Part shown: one piece after another, positions 25,657-34,549 of the stretch
Numbering within the stretch: the first letter of the stretch is position 1
Layout: each line of letters begins with the position of its first letter
Made by a program: the position numbers and the translations under genes
The notes under the pieces: model-generated
The model's database searches: none
What the model saw: the letters and a program-made list of their open reading frames with translations, nothing else
What the model was told of the DNA's origin: nothing
Assembly: GCA_965277535.1 (NCBI GenBank)
Contig: OZ255825.1
Span: forward strand, 1,240,001 to 1,304,000
Reading direction: 5' to 3'
Source of the DNA: Ilyomonas sp965277535
GTDB lineage: Bacteria > Bacteroidota > Bacteroidia > Chitinophagales > Chitinophagaceae
DNA length: 64,000 nucleotides

Positions 25657-26544
25657 TTACTTATGTGGCGGATTGATTTGCTGAATACAATACTTGCTGC
25701 CTTTGCCAAGCAAATGCACTTTCATATCGCTGATGCTTACTTTGCTGCCATCGCCAAAGTCGGTTATGTTGCTTGATGAAATACCAAACCCTTCAATTAT
25801 TGTTACCAATCCGTTGCCGATTACTTCTGCTTCTATGCCGTTGCGCACAATAATCGCTGTATCTTCTTCAATACCAATGCCCACTGATGTAGGATTGGTA
25901 GCAATCACCTGCGCCATTCTTACAAACCTTGCTCTGTCAATAAAATGCGTATCTATACATACATCTTTCAAAAACTCAAGACCCGTTGTAATTTTAATTT
26001 CGCCGGTTACCTGTTGCTTTTCTTTATTGCCTGCATATATCATCGGTGTTGATAGAGCCATAGCACCGGCACTTGTGCCAGCAATAACAATGGTATCGCT
26101 TATGTATCGCTGTTTTAAATGTATAAGAAAAGAAGTGCCGCCATACAGGGAAGTAAGCTTCAACTGGTCGCCACCTGTAAAAAATACAGCATCTGCTTTG
26201 TCAACCCTTTCCTTCAGATCATCATTCAACACTTCTTTGCGCACTTTGTGATGAATCTGCCCAATGTTTTTGAAACCCAGATTTTCAAAAACTTTCCGGT
26301 AATCTTCAAACACTTCATCTTCTACTTCCGATGCGCTGGTAACTACCTCAACACAAGGCTCGGGCTTATTGGTAAGTTCTAAAAAACGTTTTAAAATCTC
26401 CAATCTATTTTCATTGTTATCCTGTGGATCATCGCCCTTGTCTTCTTTTCCACCAATCACTACGAGAATTCCCTGCGGCACCGGACAACTGTTTTCTGTA
26501 AGGTTGTATTCCACAGTTAAAGGCTGTTTATTGTTTGAAAACAA
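25657..26544 (-). CDS. cphB: Cyanophycinase (peptidase family S51)
   Basis: The 295-residue protein has the S51 layout: GILVVIGGKEDKG near residue 25, VFFTGGDQLKL near 120 and the nucleophile elbow AGTSAGAMALS with Ser158. It cuts cyanophycin into beta-Asp-Arg dipeptides. No signal peptide is seen, so it is the intracellular type that remobilises stored nitrogen. It converges with the isoaspartyl peptidase gene, 154 bases apart. With cphA nearby the full storage cycle is present. Confidence 0.93.
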   Translation of the reverse strand: MFSNNKQPLTVEYNLTENSCPVPQGILVVIGGKEDKGDDPQDNNENRLEILKRFLELTNKPEPCVEVVTSASEVEDEVFEDYRKVFENLGFKNIGQIHHKVRKEVLNDDLKERVDKADAVFFTGGDQLKLTSLYGGTSFLIHLKQRYISDTIVIAGTSAGAMALSTPMIYAGNKEKQQVTGEIKITTGLEFLKDVCIDTHFIDRARFVRMAQVIATNPTSVGIGIEEDTAIIVRNGIEAEVIGNGLVTIIEGFGISSSNITDFGDGSKVSISDMKVHLLGKGSKYCIQQINPPHK

Positions 26545-26720
26545 TCAAACAAACTATGTACCGTTATAGCTATGAAATTTACTTATTACACGCAGACTGG
26601 CTTTTGGTTTTGCAGATATTTTTACGGCAATTGAAGCCAATAGAAATAAGCGGTGAAACCCATGAACATTGGTTTGATAGTAAGATAAAAATGTGTAAGT
26701 CTTTTATCTTTCTGTAACGT

Positions 26721-28049
26721 TTATTTTGTTTCAATTACAACCACCACATCCGGTTCAGAGTCAGTAGCAGCGGGCAAATCAGTAAGATGCAAAACACCGT
26801 TTACTAAGTTTGTTTTTGCCGGTTTTTTATCTTTTAAGAAATACGCTTTGCTAACGTTTTTAAAAGGAAACTGTTCCAAATCAACCGCTTTGTTTTCGCC
26901 CAATAAATGAACATACAGTTTGCTGCCTTTCTGTGTAAGACAACCCCAGCTTTGCGGTTTCAGATAGCCGCCGGTGGTGTGATAAATGCTTTCACCGTAG
27001 GTCGTTGTCCAGTTGCCCATTTGGTGCAAGTGGTCAATAAATTCAGGTTGAATTTCTCCGTTCGGCATAGGCCCGATATTCAATAACAAATTGGCACCAT
27101 AGCCGGCTGCTTTCACCAACAAATTAATCAGTTGTTTGTAGCTTTTATACGAGGTATCTGTAATGTTGAAGCCCCAGCTATTGTTCATCGTAACGCAGGA
27201 TTCAAGCGGCAATTCAGAAGGCTTTTGAAAATTCAATCCGCCTTTGTTTTCGCCCGGTAAATCCTGTTCAAACATCTGGAAATCTTCTCCTGGCAAAGGA
27301 CTTAAATGATGGTTATTTCCAACCAGACATTGAGGTTGCAACTTATGAATGAGGGCATAAATTTCGTTCAGATGCCAGTCAATTTTAGGCGTTCTGTCGG
27401 CACTGCCTTCCGGTGCCGTTTGATCCCAATAACCATCAAACCAAATGCCTCCAATCTCACCATAATTCGTTAGTAATTCAGTGAGCTGGTTTTTCATAAA
27501 CTGGATATAATCTTCCCATTTGCCCCGCTCAGTTCTTCCGGTGCCTTGCCCGGTTCTGCCTGTCCAATAGCTGTAGTCAGTCCTTCTCCAATCAAGCAAC
27601 GAATAATATAAAAACAACTTAATGCCTTGCTTGTGGCATTCTTCAGCCATCATCTTCACAATGTCTTTTTTATAAGGTGTGTGCATGATGTTGAAGTCGG
27701 AATATTTTGTATCCCACATGCTAAAGCCATCGTGATGCCTTGTGATAAGCGTGATATATTTCATGCCTGCTCCTTTAGCGATGCTTACCCATTGGGCGGC
27801 ATTAAAGTCTATTGGGTTGAAAAATTTTTCGAGCCTTGTATAATTTTTTACGGTGATGTTGCGGTTGTTCATTACCCATTCACCATCACCCGGAATGCTA
27901 AAGGGTCCCCAATGAATGAACATGCCAAATCTTGCATCAGTGAACCATTTCCTGGCTTCTAAATTTGAAGCACTCGGTTTGTATTCGGTTTGAGCGAAAG
28001 AAGAAATAGTGGCAAAAACAAACACAAAAGCGATCCCAACTTTTTTCAT
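26721..28049 (-). CDS. Secreted GH29 alpha-L-fucosidase
   Basis: The start at 28049 gives MKKVGIAFVFVFATISSFAQ, a clear signal peptide. The 442-residue enzyme has the GH29 N-terminal motif RFGMFIHWGPFS near residue 41, the HHDGFSMWDT phrase near 100 and the nucleophile region GGIWFDGYWD near 205, in which the Asp should attack the fucosyl bond. It removes alpha-L-fucose from plant or host glycans in the periplasm. It stands alone between hairpin repeats and cphB. Confidence 0.93.
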   Translation of the reverse strand: MKKVGIAFVFVFATISSFAQTEYKPSASNLEARKWFTDARFGMFIHWGPFSIPGDGEWVMNNRNITVKNYTRLEKFFNPIDFNAAQWVSIAKGAGMKYITLITRHHDGFSMWDTKYSDFNIMHTPYKKDIVKMMAEECHKQGIKLFLYYSLLDWRRTDYSYWTGRTGQGTGRTERGKWEDYIQFMKNQLTELLTNYGEIGGIWFDGYWDQTAPEGSADRTPKIDWHLNEIYALIHKLQPQCLVGNNHHLSPLPGEDFQMFEQDLPGENKGGLNFQKPSELPLESCVTMNNSWGFNITDTSYKSYKQLINLLVKAAGYGANLLLNIGPMPNGEIQPEFIDHLHQMGNWTTTYGESIYHTTGGYLKPQSWGCLTQKGSKLYVHLLGENKAVDLEQFPFKNVSKAYFLKDKKPAKTNLVNGVLHLTDLPAATDSEPDVVVVIETK

Positions 28050-28172
28050 GCAATATTCTTTTAAAAGTATAGTAAAACAGAGGGCGAGGAGTTGTTTGTT
28101 TTGAAACAAAAGCGATCAAAATTAATACTCATGATTCTATCATTTTTGTGAGGTTAAAATAAAGATTGCAAC

Positions 28173-28332
28173 ATGTTCCGTAGGAACAGCAGGTGGGTAG
28201 AAAGAAAAATAATGAATGATAATTCCGTTCCATCGGAACGGCATGCTATGTATCTTTTTTGTATCGTTCCGATGGAACGAGATTGTTTATACATTCTCTT
28301 CTTTCTACCCACCTACTGTTCCTACGGAACAT
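28173..28332. repeat. 160-bp palindromic element (CCG-core family)
   Basis: Outer arms at 28173-28204 and 28301-28332 match in 31 of 32 positions, beginning ATGTTCCGTAGGAAC. Inside lie GTTCCATCGGAAC (28227-28239) and GTTCCGATGGAAC (28266-28278). The unit shares its CCG(T/A)(A/T)GG cores with the cluster at 2787-3241. It occupies the spacer between the fucosidase start and the DUF6580 gene, and a TTTGTTTTTGC motif (minus strand) follows at 28354-28364. Confidence 0.88.
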
Positions 28333-28377
28333 TTTCAGTAATATATTAAAGTGGCAAAAACAAACCGGTAACACAAC

Positions 28378-28941
28378 TTACACAACAGCTGTCTTATAAA
28401 ATTGTTTTCCAATCAAATACCAGCCTCCAAACAACACTGCCGAGAAGAAAACGGTTGCATACAAACTATTCGGATAAAATGGCAATGCATCGTTATAACA
28501 CATCAGTAAGCCTTGAAAGGTTTTGGGCCGTTGCAAACCGCCGCCGCCAAGCCACACCATAAAATTAGACAAAACAAAAAATGCCGTTGGTGCAGCTAAT
28601 GAAGCAGCAAAAACGTTGATAACATTGATCTTTTTTACTAAAAAACCAATGGTCGTTAGCAAGGCAAACAACAAATAATTTTCCCACTGGCCGGAATAGA
28701 AACCTTGTATGGGAGTGATGCCTGCAACGTATAAAACCTGGTACAAGGCATCGCTGATAAACATGGATAACAAGGGCAACAAAAACGCCCAGGATTTGTT
28801 TTTACGAAAAATGGCTCCGCCAAAAATTGCCATTGCATATTGCGGTGCAAAACCATACGGGCGACCTGGAATAACGCGATACAAAGAAGCAACCACTACC
28901 AGTAAAACAAGAGACGTAACAACATTGCGATTCATCTTCAT
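28378..28941 (-). CDS. DUF6580-family membrane protein
   Basis: The 187-residue protein has five to six membrane helices and the conserved beginning RVIPGRPYGFAPQYAMAIFGGA. This family resembles the substrate-binding subunits of small-molecule uptake systems but has no proven role. It starts 27 bases after the manA stop codon on the same strand, so the two may be co-transcribed. The gap contains a variant of the T-rich motif (TTTTATTTTTGCCC). Confidence 0.75.
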   Translation of the reverse strand: MKMNRNVVTSLVLLVVVASLYRVIPGRPYGFAPQYAMAIFGGAIFRKNKSWAFLLPLLSMFISDALYQVLYVAGITPIQGFYSGQWENYLLFALLTTIGFLVKKINVINVFAASLAAPTAFFVLSNFMVWLGGGGLQRPKTFQGLLMCYNDALPFYPNSLYATVFFSAVLFGGWYLIGKQFYKTAVV

Positions 28942-28968
28942 CTTTTAAAATATGGGCAAAAATAAAAC

Positions 28969-30186
28969 TTATGCTTCAGGTACAAAAGCTTTGTACAACA
29001 AGGCATCTTCATTGGCTACAATAACAAAGTGTTCATTGGACAACACGGCAAAGGATTGCCCTTTGTGAACGGGCAACAAGTTACTTCCTTCTATGTTGGC
29101 ACTACCTTTTATTACTGTCCATATTTCTAAAGAGGAAGTAACGCCTTCTACCCTTTCGTTCCTTTTTATTGTGAGTTTATGAATGCCAAAATCGGGCACG
29201 GGACAAGGATAGTTCTTTTCGTTTTCGCCTTTTTTTTCTCCTCTCATTACATTCGGCACAATGCCTTCAAACGTAGTGTGCTTCATTAGTTCCGGCACGT
29301 CAATGTGCTTGGGTGTTAAGCCGCCTCGCAGCACGTTATCGCTGTTTGCCATCAGTTCCACATTCTGCCCTTCCAAATACGCATGTGGCAAACCAGCGCC
29401 CTGAAAAATGCCCTCGCCTTCTTTTACATTCACAATGTTGAAAAAATAAATTGAGTAAATGCCACGGTCAATATCTTCAATCTCTTTTTCAGTTTCAAAC
29501 AATTTTGCTACCCACCAGCCGGGTTCGCTTTTTGAAGTTTCATCTTTTTGCTTCCGCTCAACTTCTCTCTTCACCAATGGCATCAGTTTGTTATTCACTT
29601 CTGCTTGAGGAAGGCTCATTACGTGCTCATACAGAGCTTCGTAATCTCCATCGCCAAACAGAGCAACCAAATCCGCAAACTCAGGCGTAGCGCGCAATAC
29701 AGCTTCTAATTTATCTTTTTGTAAAAAGCCATGCAACAGCCAGAAATCGCTTAGCGCAATCATCACTTCAGGCTTGTGGTTTTTGTCTTTGTAATTGCGT
29801 TCCGATGCACCCAGCAGCACACCTTCCGATTCTTCTTTTTCAAAACCCATGGCTGCGCCTTCTTTGGTAGGATGCACCTGAATGCTCAACATATCATGCA
29901 CGTCCAATATCTTCATCAGGTAAGGCAATTCACCAAAATGCTGCCTGGTGTTCTGACTTAAAAATTCCTGCGGATAATCGGCAATAAGTTGTGTCAACGA
30001 TAGCTCGCCGTTGCGCGTTACCACCGTTGCCGATGCCGACGGGTGCGCTCCCAGCCAGTATTCGGCAAACGGCTTATGTTCCTTATTTTCGATGCCCAGC
30101 CAAGAGGGTATAAAATCGTATCCGCCCCAGGCATAATGCTGAACCTTTCCTTTCAGCAACAAGATTTTTTCCTGCATGAAACTCAT
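28969..30186 (-). CDS. manA: Mannose-6-phosphate isomerase, class I
   Basis: The 405-residue protein matches type I phosphomannose isomerase: KVQHYAWGGYDFIP near residue 15, the zinc-site phrase LSIQVHPTK near 100 and GIFQGAGLPHAYLEGQNVELMANSDN near 265. It interconverts mannose-6-phosphate and fructose-6-phosphate. ATG at 30177 (MQEK) is an equally possible start. With a GH26 mannanase 12 kb away it could process mannose, but it also feeds GDP-mannose synthesis. Confidence 0.95.
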   Translation of the reverse strand: MSFMQEKILLLKGKVQHYAWGGYDFIPSWLGIENKEHKPFAEYWLGAHPSASATVVTRNGELSLTQLIADYPQEFLSQNTRQHFGELPYLMKILDVHDMLSIQVHPTKEGAAMGFEKEESEGVLLGASERNYKDKNHKPEVMIALSDFWLLHGFLQKDKLEAVLRATPEFADLVALFGDGDYEALYEHVMSLPQAEVNNKLMPLVKREVERKQKDETSKSEPGWWVAKLFETEKEIEDIDRGIYSIYFFNIVNVKEGEGIFQGAGLPHAYLEGQNVELMANSDNVLRGGLTPKHIDVPELMKHTTFEGIVPNVMRGEKKGENEKNYPCPVPDFGIHKLTIKRNERVEGVTSSLEIWTVIKGSANIEGSNLLPVHKGQSFAVLSNEHFVIVANEDALLYKAFVPEA

Positions 30187-30215
30187 AGCTGCAATGTTAT
30201 GGTAAACTTTAAATA

Positions 30216-30569
30216 ATGGATAATAAAATTACGGGAAACAAAGGTGAAGATTTGGCGGTAGAATATCTATTAAAAAACGGTTATGCCGTTTTGCATCGCA
30301 ACTGGCGGTTTAAATATTGGGAGGTAGATGTGATTGCATCGAAAGGAAAATTCCTTTATTTTTTTGAAATCAAAACACGCACTTCTCATGCGTTTGGCAA
30401 GCCCGAAGAAAGCATCAGCACGAAGAAAATGAGCAATTTAAAAAACGCGGCTGAGGAATACCAATACTTGTATCCGCAATGGCAGTATTTGCAGTTTAAT
30501 GTGCTTGCCATCACGCTTTGGTACAACCGAGAACCTGAATTCTTTTTAATTGAAGATGTTTATTTTTAA
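30216..30569 (+). CDS. YraN family (UPF0102) nuclease-like protein
   Basis: The 117-residue protein shows the UPF0102 pattern: GNKGEDLAVEYLLKNGY near residue 7, NWRFKYWEVDVIA near 29 and FFEIKTRTSHAFG near 48. These carry the E, D and ExK residues of a PD-(D/E)xK nuclease fold. The family is often linked with Holliday-junction or DNA-repair functions, without a settled role. It is divergent from manA, with only 29 bases between the start codons. Confidence 0.9.
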   Translation: MDNKITGNKGEDLAVEYLLKNGYAVLHRNWRFKYWEVDVIASKGKFLYFFEIKTRTSHAFGKPEESISTKKMSNLKNAAEEYQYLYPQWQYLQFNVLAITLWYNREPEFFLIEDVYF

Positions 30570-30579
30570 GGATAATTAT

Positions 30580-30721
30580 CTGAACTGGGATTGATAGGAT
30601 AAATGAGATGCGTGGGATGAGGATGAAGAAAGAAGTTTGTTTTTGCAATAATATTTCATCTTACATATTCCATCCTCATCCCACGCATCTCATTCATCCC
30701 ATTCCTCCCAGTTCAGACATT
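30580..30721. repeat. 142-bp hairpin element of the GGGATGA family (copy 1)
   Basis: A perfect 24-bp pair of arms (30602-30625 and 30671-30694, beginning AATGAGATGCGTGGG) sits inside weaker outer arms (CTGAACTGGGA and TCCCAGTTCAG). The loop holds TTTGTTTTTGC at 30636-30646. A second copy with the same ends and the same motif in its loop is at 49273-49420. Confidence 0.88.
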
Positions 30722-30774
30722 CCAGTATCTTCTCCAAAGTTTTATACTTTTGACGCCAAACGCAATACGAAAGC

Positions 30775-31773
30775 ATGAGTAAAATAACGGCAGCCATCAC
30801 AGCCGTGGGTGGCTATGTTCCTCCTGATAAACTAACCAATGAAGACCTCTCTAAAATGGTTGACACAAACGATGAATGGATACGAGCCCGCACAGGCATT
30901 AAAGAGCGCAGAATTTTGCGCGGCGAAGGCAAAGCTACCAGCGACTTGGGTGCACCTGCCGTACAAGACCTTATAACAAGAAAAGGCATCAGGCCGGAAG
31001 AAATTGAATGCATTATTTGCGCGACCGTAACGGCTGATATGCTGTTTCCGGCAACCGCTAACCTGATTGCAAAAAAAGTAGGTGCGGTCAATGCTTTCGG
31101 CTTCGACATCAGTGCAGCCTGCTGCGGTTTTTTGTTTGCGTTGAGCACCGGCGCAGCTTTTATAGAAAGCGGTCGTTATAAAAAAGTGATTGTTGTAGGT
31201 GCCGATAAAATGAGTGCCATTGTTGATTATACCGACCGCACTACCTGCATCCTTTTTGGCGATGGTGGCGGTGCTGTTTTGTTAGAGCCCACCACCGATG
31301 AAACCGGCTTGCGGGATAGCATTTTAAAAAGCGATGGCAGTGGTGCCGATTATCTTCGCATGGTTGCCGGCGGCTCATACAAACCAGCTTCTATTGAAAC
31401 GGTTACGGCAAAAGAGCATTATATTTTTCAGGAAGGAAAAACTGTTTTTAAATATGCAGTAAAAGGCATGGCTGACGTTTCGGAAGAAGTTTTGAAACGC
31501 AACAACCTTACCGGAGACGATGTTACCTGGCTCGTTCCGCACCAGGCGAATCTTCGCATTATACAGGCAACGGCCGACCGCATCAATCTGCCAATGAAAA
31601 AAGTAATGATGAACATTGAGCGTTATGGAAACACAACAGCAGCCACGATTCCGCTTTGCTTGTGGGATTGGGAAAAGAGCTTGAAAAAAGGCGATAACTT
31701 GGTGCTGGCGGCTTTTGGCGGCGGCTTTACTTGGGGTGCATCCTGGTTGGTTTGGAATTATGACAGTGAGTAA
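30775..31773 (+). CDS. fabH: Beta-ketoacyl-ACP synthase III
   Basis: The 332-residue protein has the FabH catalytic triad: Cys116 in ISAACCGF, His in VPHQANLRI (near 256) and Asn in YGNTTAATIPL (near 286). It condenses an acyl-CoA primer with malonyl-ACP to start fatty acid synthesis. A possible -7 box TACTTTTG lies at 30745-30752. The stop codon overlaps the start of the lipoprotein gene at 31760 by 14 bases. Confidence 0.95.
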   Translation: MSKITAAITAVGGYVPPDKLTNEDLSKMVDTNDEWIRARTGIKERRILRGEGKATSDLGAPAVQDLITRKGIRPEEIECIICATVTADMLFPATANLIAKKVGAVNAFGFDISAACCGFLFALSTGAAFIESGRYKKVIVVGADKMSAIVDYTDRTTCILFGDGGGAVLLEPTTDETGLRDSILKSDGSGADYLRMVAGGSYKPASIETVTAKEHYIFQEGKTVFKYAVKGMADVSEEVLKRNNLTGDDVTWLVPHQANLRIIQATADRINLPMKKVMMNIERYGNTTAATIPLCLWDWEKSLKKGDNLVLAAFGGGFTWGASWLVWNYDSE

Positions 31774-32385
31774 AAAAAATATAAACTTTTTGCAAACAAC
31801 ATTTCAGTATAAAAAGCTTTTGGTTTTGCCGCTTTTTTGTATCGCCTTGTTTTCGTGCAAAACCAAACCAGCAAAAAAGAAGCAAACGGAGAAGACAGCA
31901 CGTTGGTATATTACCCTATCAACAATTACATTCGTCAGCAATTAAAAGATGTAGATACCACGCCGTATTTTTTATACCGGCTTTCTTCCATCAATCATAA
32001 AAAAGATTCTTCTCTGGTTGACAGAGCTACGTTTGATGCGCAAGCGAAAACCGTTTTGTTTCCTGAACTGGAAGATAAAAATTTCAGAACCAATTTTAAC
32101 GAGTCGGTGTTTGATGATGAAAGCACAAACAGCATTACGCTTACTTATTCGCCCAAAAACAAAAGCGGCATTGTGCAAAATGCAAGCGTTCTGCTTGACA
32201 AAGAGAACCAAACAGTAAAGTGGATTTTCATTAACACGTTAACCAGCAATAGTGATAGCACCGTTATTCAGCGCATTGGCTGGAAAGGCGATAAAAGCTG
32301 TTATATCAATCAGGATATTACTTATCCAAACAAGCCTGAAATTCAACGCCAGCTTAGCTTTGTGTGGAATGATAAGGAGGAGTGA
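31760..32385 (+). CDS. Lipoprotein gene with internal frame change (candidate -1 frameshift)
   Basis: A frame starting at 31760 encodes a lipoprotein signal (MTVSKKN, lipobox ALFSC) but soon loses its match. The next frame, open to 32385, encodes a well-formed 169-residue domain with no start of its own beyond a TTG. The two join exactly by a -1 shift at A AAA AAG (31873-31879, zero-frame codons gcA AAA AAG), giving KPAKKEANGED across the junction and a product of about 208 residues. Either this is programmed frameshifting like E. coli dnaX, or one A has been lost from the A6 run by mutation or sequencing error. The mature domain is not recognised. The start overlaps fabH. Confidence 0.65.
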
Positions 32386-32403
32386 TTGTCTAAAATTGAT
32401 GAC

Positions 32404-32541
32404 GTCACTGGGAGGCACGAAGCAGTCTATAAATTTGAAATTGATGAATTATAATTTTTGATTGCACAGACTGATAAAGAGTGATTACTACTTACAAACA
32501 ATATTTGTTTATGACACAGACTGCTTCGTGCCTCGCAGTGA
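32404..32541. repeat. Hairpin repeat of the GAAGCAGTCT type (copy 1)
   Basis: The left arm (GTCACTGGGAGGCACGAAGC, continuing AGTCT) pairs with the right arm (AGACTGCTTCGTGCCTCGC, continuing AGTGA) ending near 32541. A second copy is at 50571-50710. The arms resemble the 'GTCATTGCGAGGAACGAAGC' repeat known from spacers of many bacteria. It lies between the lipoprotein gene and uvrC. Confidence 0.82.
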
Positions 32542-32599
32542 AGAAATAGTTATTGAAATATAAACAGTCATCAAACAAACATCAAACTCAATTCTTTCT

Positions 32600-32642
32600 T
32601 TGCGCCTCCGTGTCTTCGGGGTAAATCCATCTTTGTTTTTGC
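32600..32642. repeat. Partial dispersed repeat followed by TTTGTTTTTGC
   Basis: TTTGCGCCTCCGTGTCTTCG at 32600-32619 is a degenerate arm of the CACAAAGACACGGAG repeat seen at 47094-47181 and 55192-55218. TTTGTTTTTGC follows at 32632-32642. TACATTTG at 32688-32695, ten bases before uvrC, could be its -7 promoter box, with TTTG 23 bases upstream (spacing longer than usual). Confidence 0.5.
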
Positions 32643-32704
32643 CCATTTTTTAGCTCCCTTTTTGCTACAAATTTTCGCAAAGAGAAATACATTTGTAAGT
32701 ATCT

Positions 32705-34510
32705 ATGACACCAGCCGAATTTCAAACCATTGCACCTACATTACCGCACGAGCCGGGCATTTATAAATACTTCGACGCAGCCGGAACATTGTTGTATGTT
32801 GGCAAAGCAAAAGACCTGCGCAAACGCGTTTCATCTTACTTCACCAAGACCTTAGGCGTTAGTTATAAAACGCACGAATTGGTGCAACGCATTCATCGCA
32901 TTGAATTCACTATTGTAAACAGCGAACAGGACGCGTTTTTGCTTGAAAACAGCTTAATTAAGCAGTTTCAGCCGATGTTCAACATCAACCTGAAAGACGA
33001 TAAAAGTTATCCTTACATCGTTATCAAAAAAGAACCGTTTCCACGTATTTTTTTAACGCGAACAAAGTACCATGATGGCTCGGAATATCTCGGTCCGTTT
33101 ACATCAACAGGAAAGGTGCGTGAGCTACTCAGTTTCATCCGTCAAAATATTCCGTTACGTACCTGCAAGCTGCCGCTTACGCCCGTCAACATTGCGAAAG
33201 GCAAGTTTAAAGTTTGTTTGGAATACCATCTCGGCAATTGCAAAGGACCATGCCAAAACTTTCAGTCGTTAGAAGATTATAACGAAGGCATTCAGCAAAT
33301 CAAGCAGATTTTAAAAGGCAATTTATCGCCCGTTATTCATACGTTCAAAAGCCAGATGGCCAACTATGCGGCGAACATGCAGTTTGAAAAAGCCGAACTG
33401 ATGAAAAAGAAAGTTGAGCATTTGGAAAACTACCAGGCGCGCTCTGTAGTGGTTAGTTCGCACCTGCACAATGTGGATGTATTTTCTATTTTGAAAGAAG
33501 AAGCAACGGCGTATGTAAACTACCTAATGGTGCAAAACGGAACCATCGTGCAAACGCATACCGTAGAGCTGGATGTGAAGCTGGAAGAGAGTGATGAAGA
33601 AGTGCTTTCTTTTGCCATAAGCAATCTGCGCGAATCCTTTAACAGCCTGGCTTCTGAGGTGGTAGTACCTTTTGAAGTGGATTTGCCAAACAACATTATT
33701 GTAACCATTCCAAAAGGTGGCGATAAAAAGAAACTGCTTGAGTTGTCTTTAAAAAACGTAAACTATTTTAAAGATGAACTGCGCAGGAAACGATCATTAC
33801 AATTGGAAACCTTTACCGAGAAAAAACGAAAGGACGTATTATATCAGTTGCAGGAAGATTTGCAATTGGCAGAGTTGCCGGTGCACATCGAATGCTTTGA
33901 TAACTCTAATTTCCAGGGCAGCTATCCCGTATCGGCAATGGTATGTTTCAGAAACGGCATTCCCAGCAAAGATGATTACCGCCATTACAACGTGAAAACG
34001 GTACAAGGCATTAACGATTTTGCTACGATGAAAGAAGTGGTGTACCGGCGTTACAAACGGTTAGTTGATGAAGAAAAACCCTTACCGCAACTGGTTATAA
34101 TTGACGGTGGAAAAGGGCAGTTAAGTTCTGCAATGGAAAGCATTAAAGAATTGGGATTGATTGGTGCGATGACGGTGGTTGGTTTAGCTAAAAATGAAGA
34201 AGAGATTTTTTTTCCCGGCGATACACAATCTATTAAATTGCCATGGGATAGCGAGAGCCTTAAACTTGTGCGTCGCGTGCGCGATGAAGTGCATCGTTTT
34301 GGTATCACATTTCACCGTAAAAAGCGTTCCATCGGTACATTTAAAAACGAACTGGAAGAGATTAAAGGCATTGGCAAACAAACGGCTGCTGATCTTTTAA
34401 AATCGTTCAAATCGGTAAAAAATGTAAAGCAAAAAGATATAGATGAACTATCCGAAATCATTGGAAAAGCTAAAGCCAATATCGTATTTAACCATTACCA
34501 TACGGCATAA
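32705..34510 (+). CDS. uvrC: Excinuclease ABC subunit C
   Basis: The 601-residue protein has the UvrC order: GIY-YIG domain (residues 15-95, PHEPGIYKYF and LLYVGKA), a cysteine-containing region near 180, a UVR motif (about 205-240), an RNase H-like endonuclease domain (about 385-540, with ECFDNSN and VIDGGKGQL) and C-terminal helix-hairpin-helix motifs. It makes both incisions around DNA lesions together with UvrA and UvrB, which are not in the window. Confidence 0.97.
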   Translation: MTPAEFQTIAPTLPHEPGIYKYFDAAGTLLYVGKAKDLRKRVSSYFTKTLGVSYKTHELVQRIHRIEFTIVNSEQDAFLLENSLIKQFQPMFNINLKDDKSYPYIVIKKEPFPRIFLTRTKYHDGSEYLGPFTSTGKVRELLSFIRQNIPLRTCKLPLTPVNIAKGKFKVCLEYHLGNCKGPCQNFQSLEDYNEGIQQIKQILKGNLSPVIHTFKSQMANYAANMQFEKAELMKKKVEHLENYQARSVVVSSHLHNVDVFSILKEEATAYVNYLMVQNGTIVQTHTVELDVKLEESDEEVLSFAISNLRESFNSLASEVVVPFEVDLPNNIIVTIPKGGDKKKLLELSLKNVNYFKDELRRKRSLQLETFTEKKRKDVLYQLQEDLQLAELPVHIECFDNSNFQGSYPVSAMVCFRNGIPSKDDYRHYNVKTVQGINDFATMKEVVYRRYKRLVDEEKPLPQLVIIDGGKGQLSSAMESIKELGLIGAMTVVGLAKNEEEIFFPGDTQSIKLPWDSESLKLVRRVRDEVHRFGITFHRKKRSIGTFKNELEEIKGIGKQTAADLLKSFKSVKNVKQKDIDELSEIIGKAKANIVFNHYHTA

Positions 34511-34519
34511 AATAAAAAG

Positions 34520-34549
34520 GGGGCCAGGATAAAAATCCAACCCCGTTTT
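34520..34549 (+). terminator. Terminator of uvrC
   Basis: GGGG (34520-34523) pairs with CCCC (34541-34544) and GGAT with ATCC inside, followed by GTTTTA. It begins ten bases after the stop codon. Confidence 0.75.

Noticed and set aside
26545..26720. Small gene between cphB and the fucosidase gene
   Set aside because: The only frame partly overlaps the cphB start on the other strand and has no signal or motif of its own.
31837..32385. Separate gene with a TTG start for the lipoprotein domain
   Set aside because: It would lack a signal peptide, and the upstream frame supplies a lipoprotein signal that joins exactly at a slippery heptamer.
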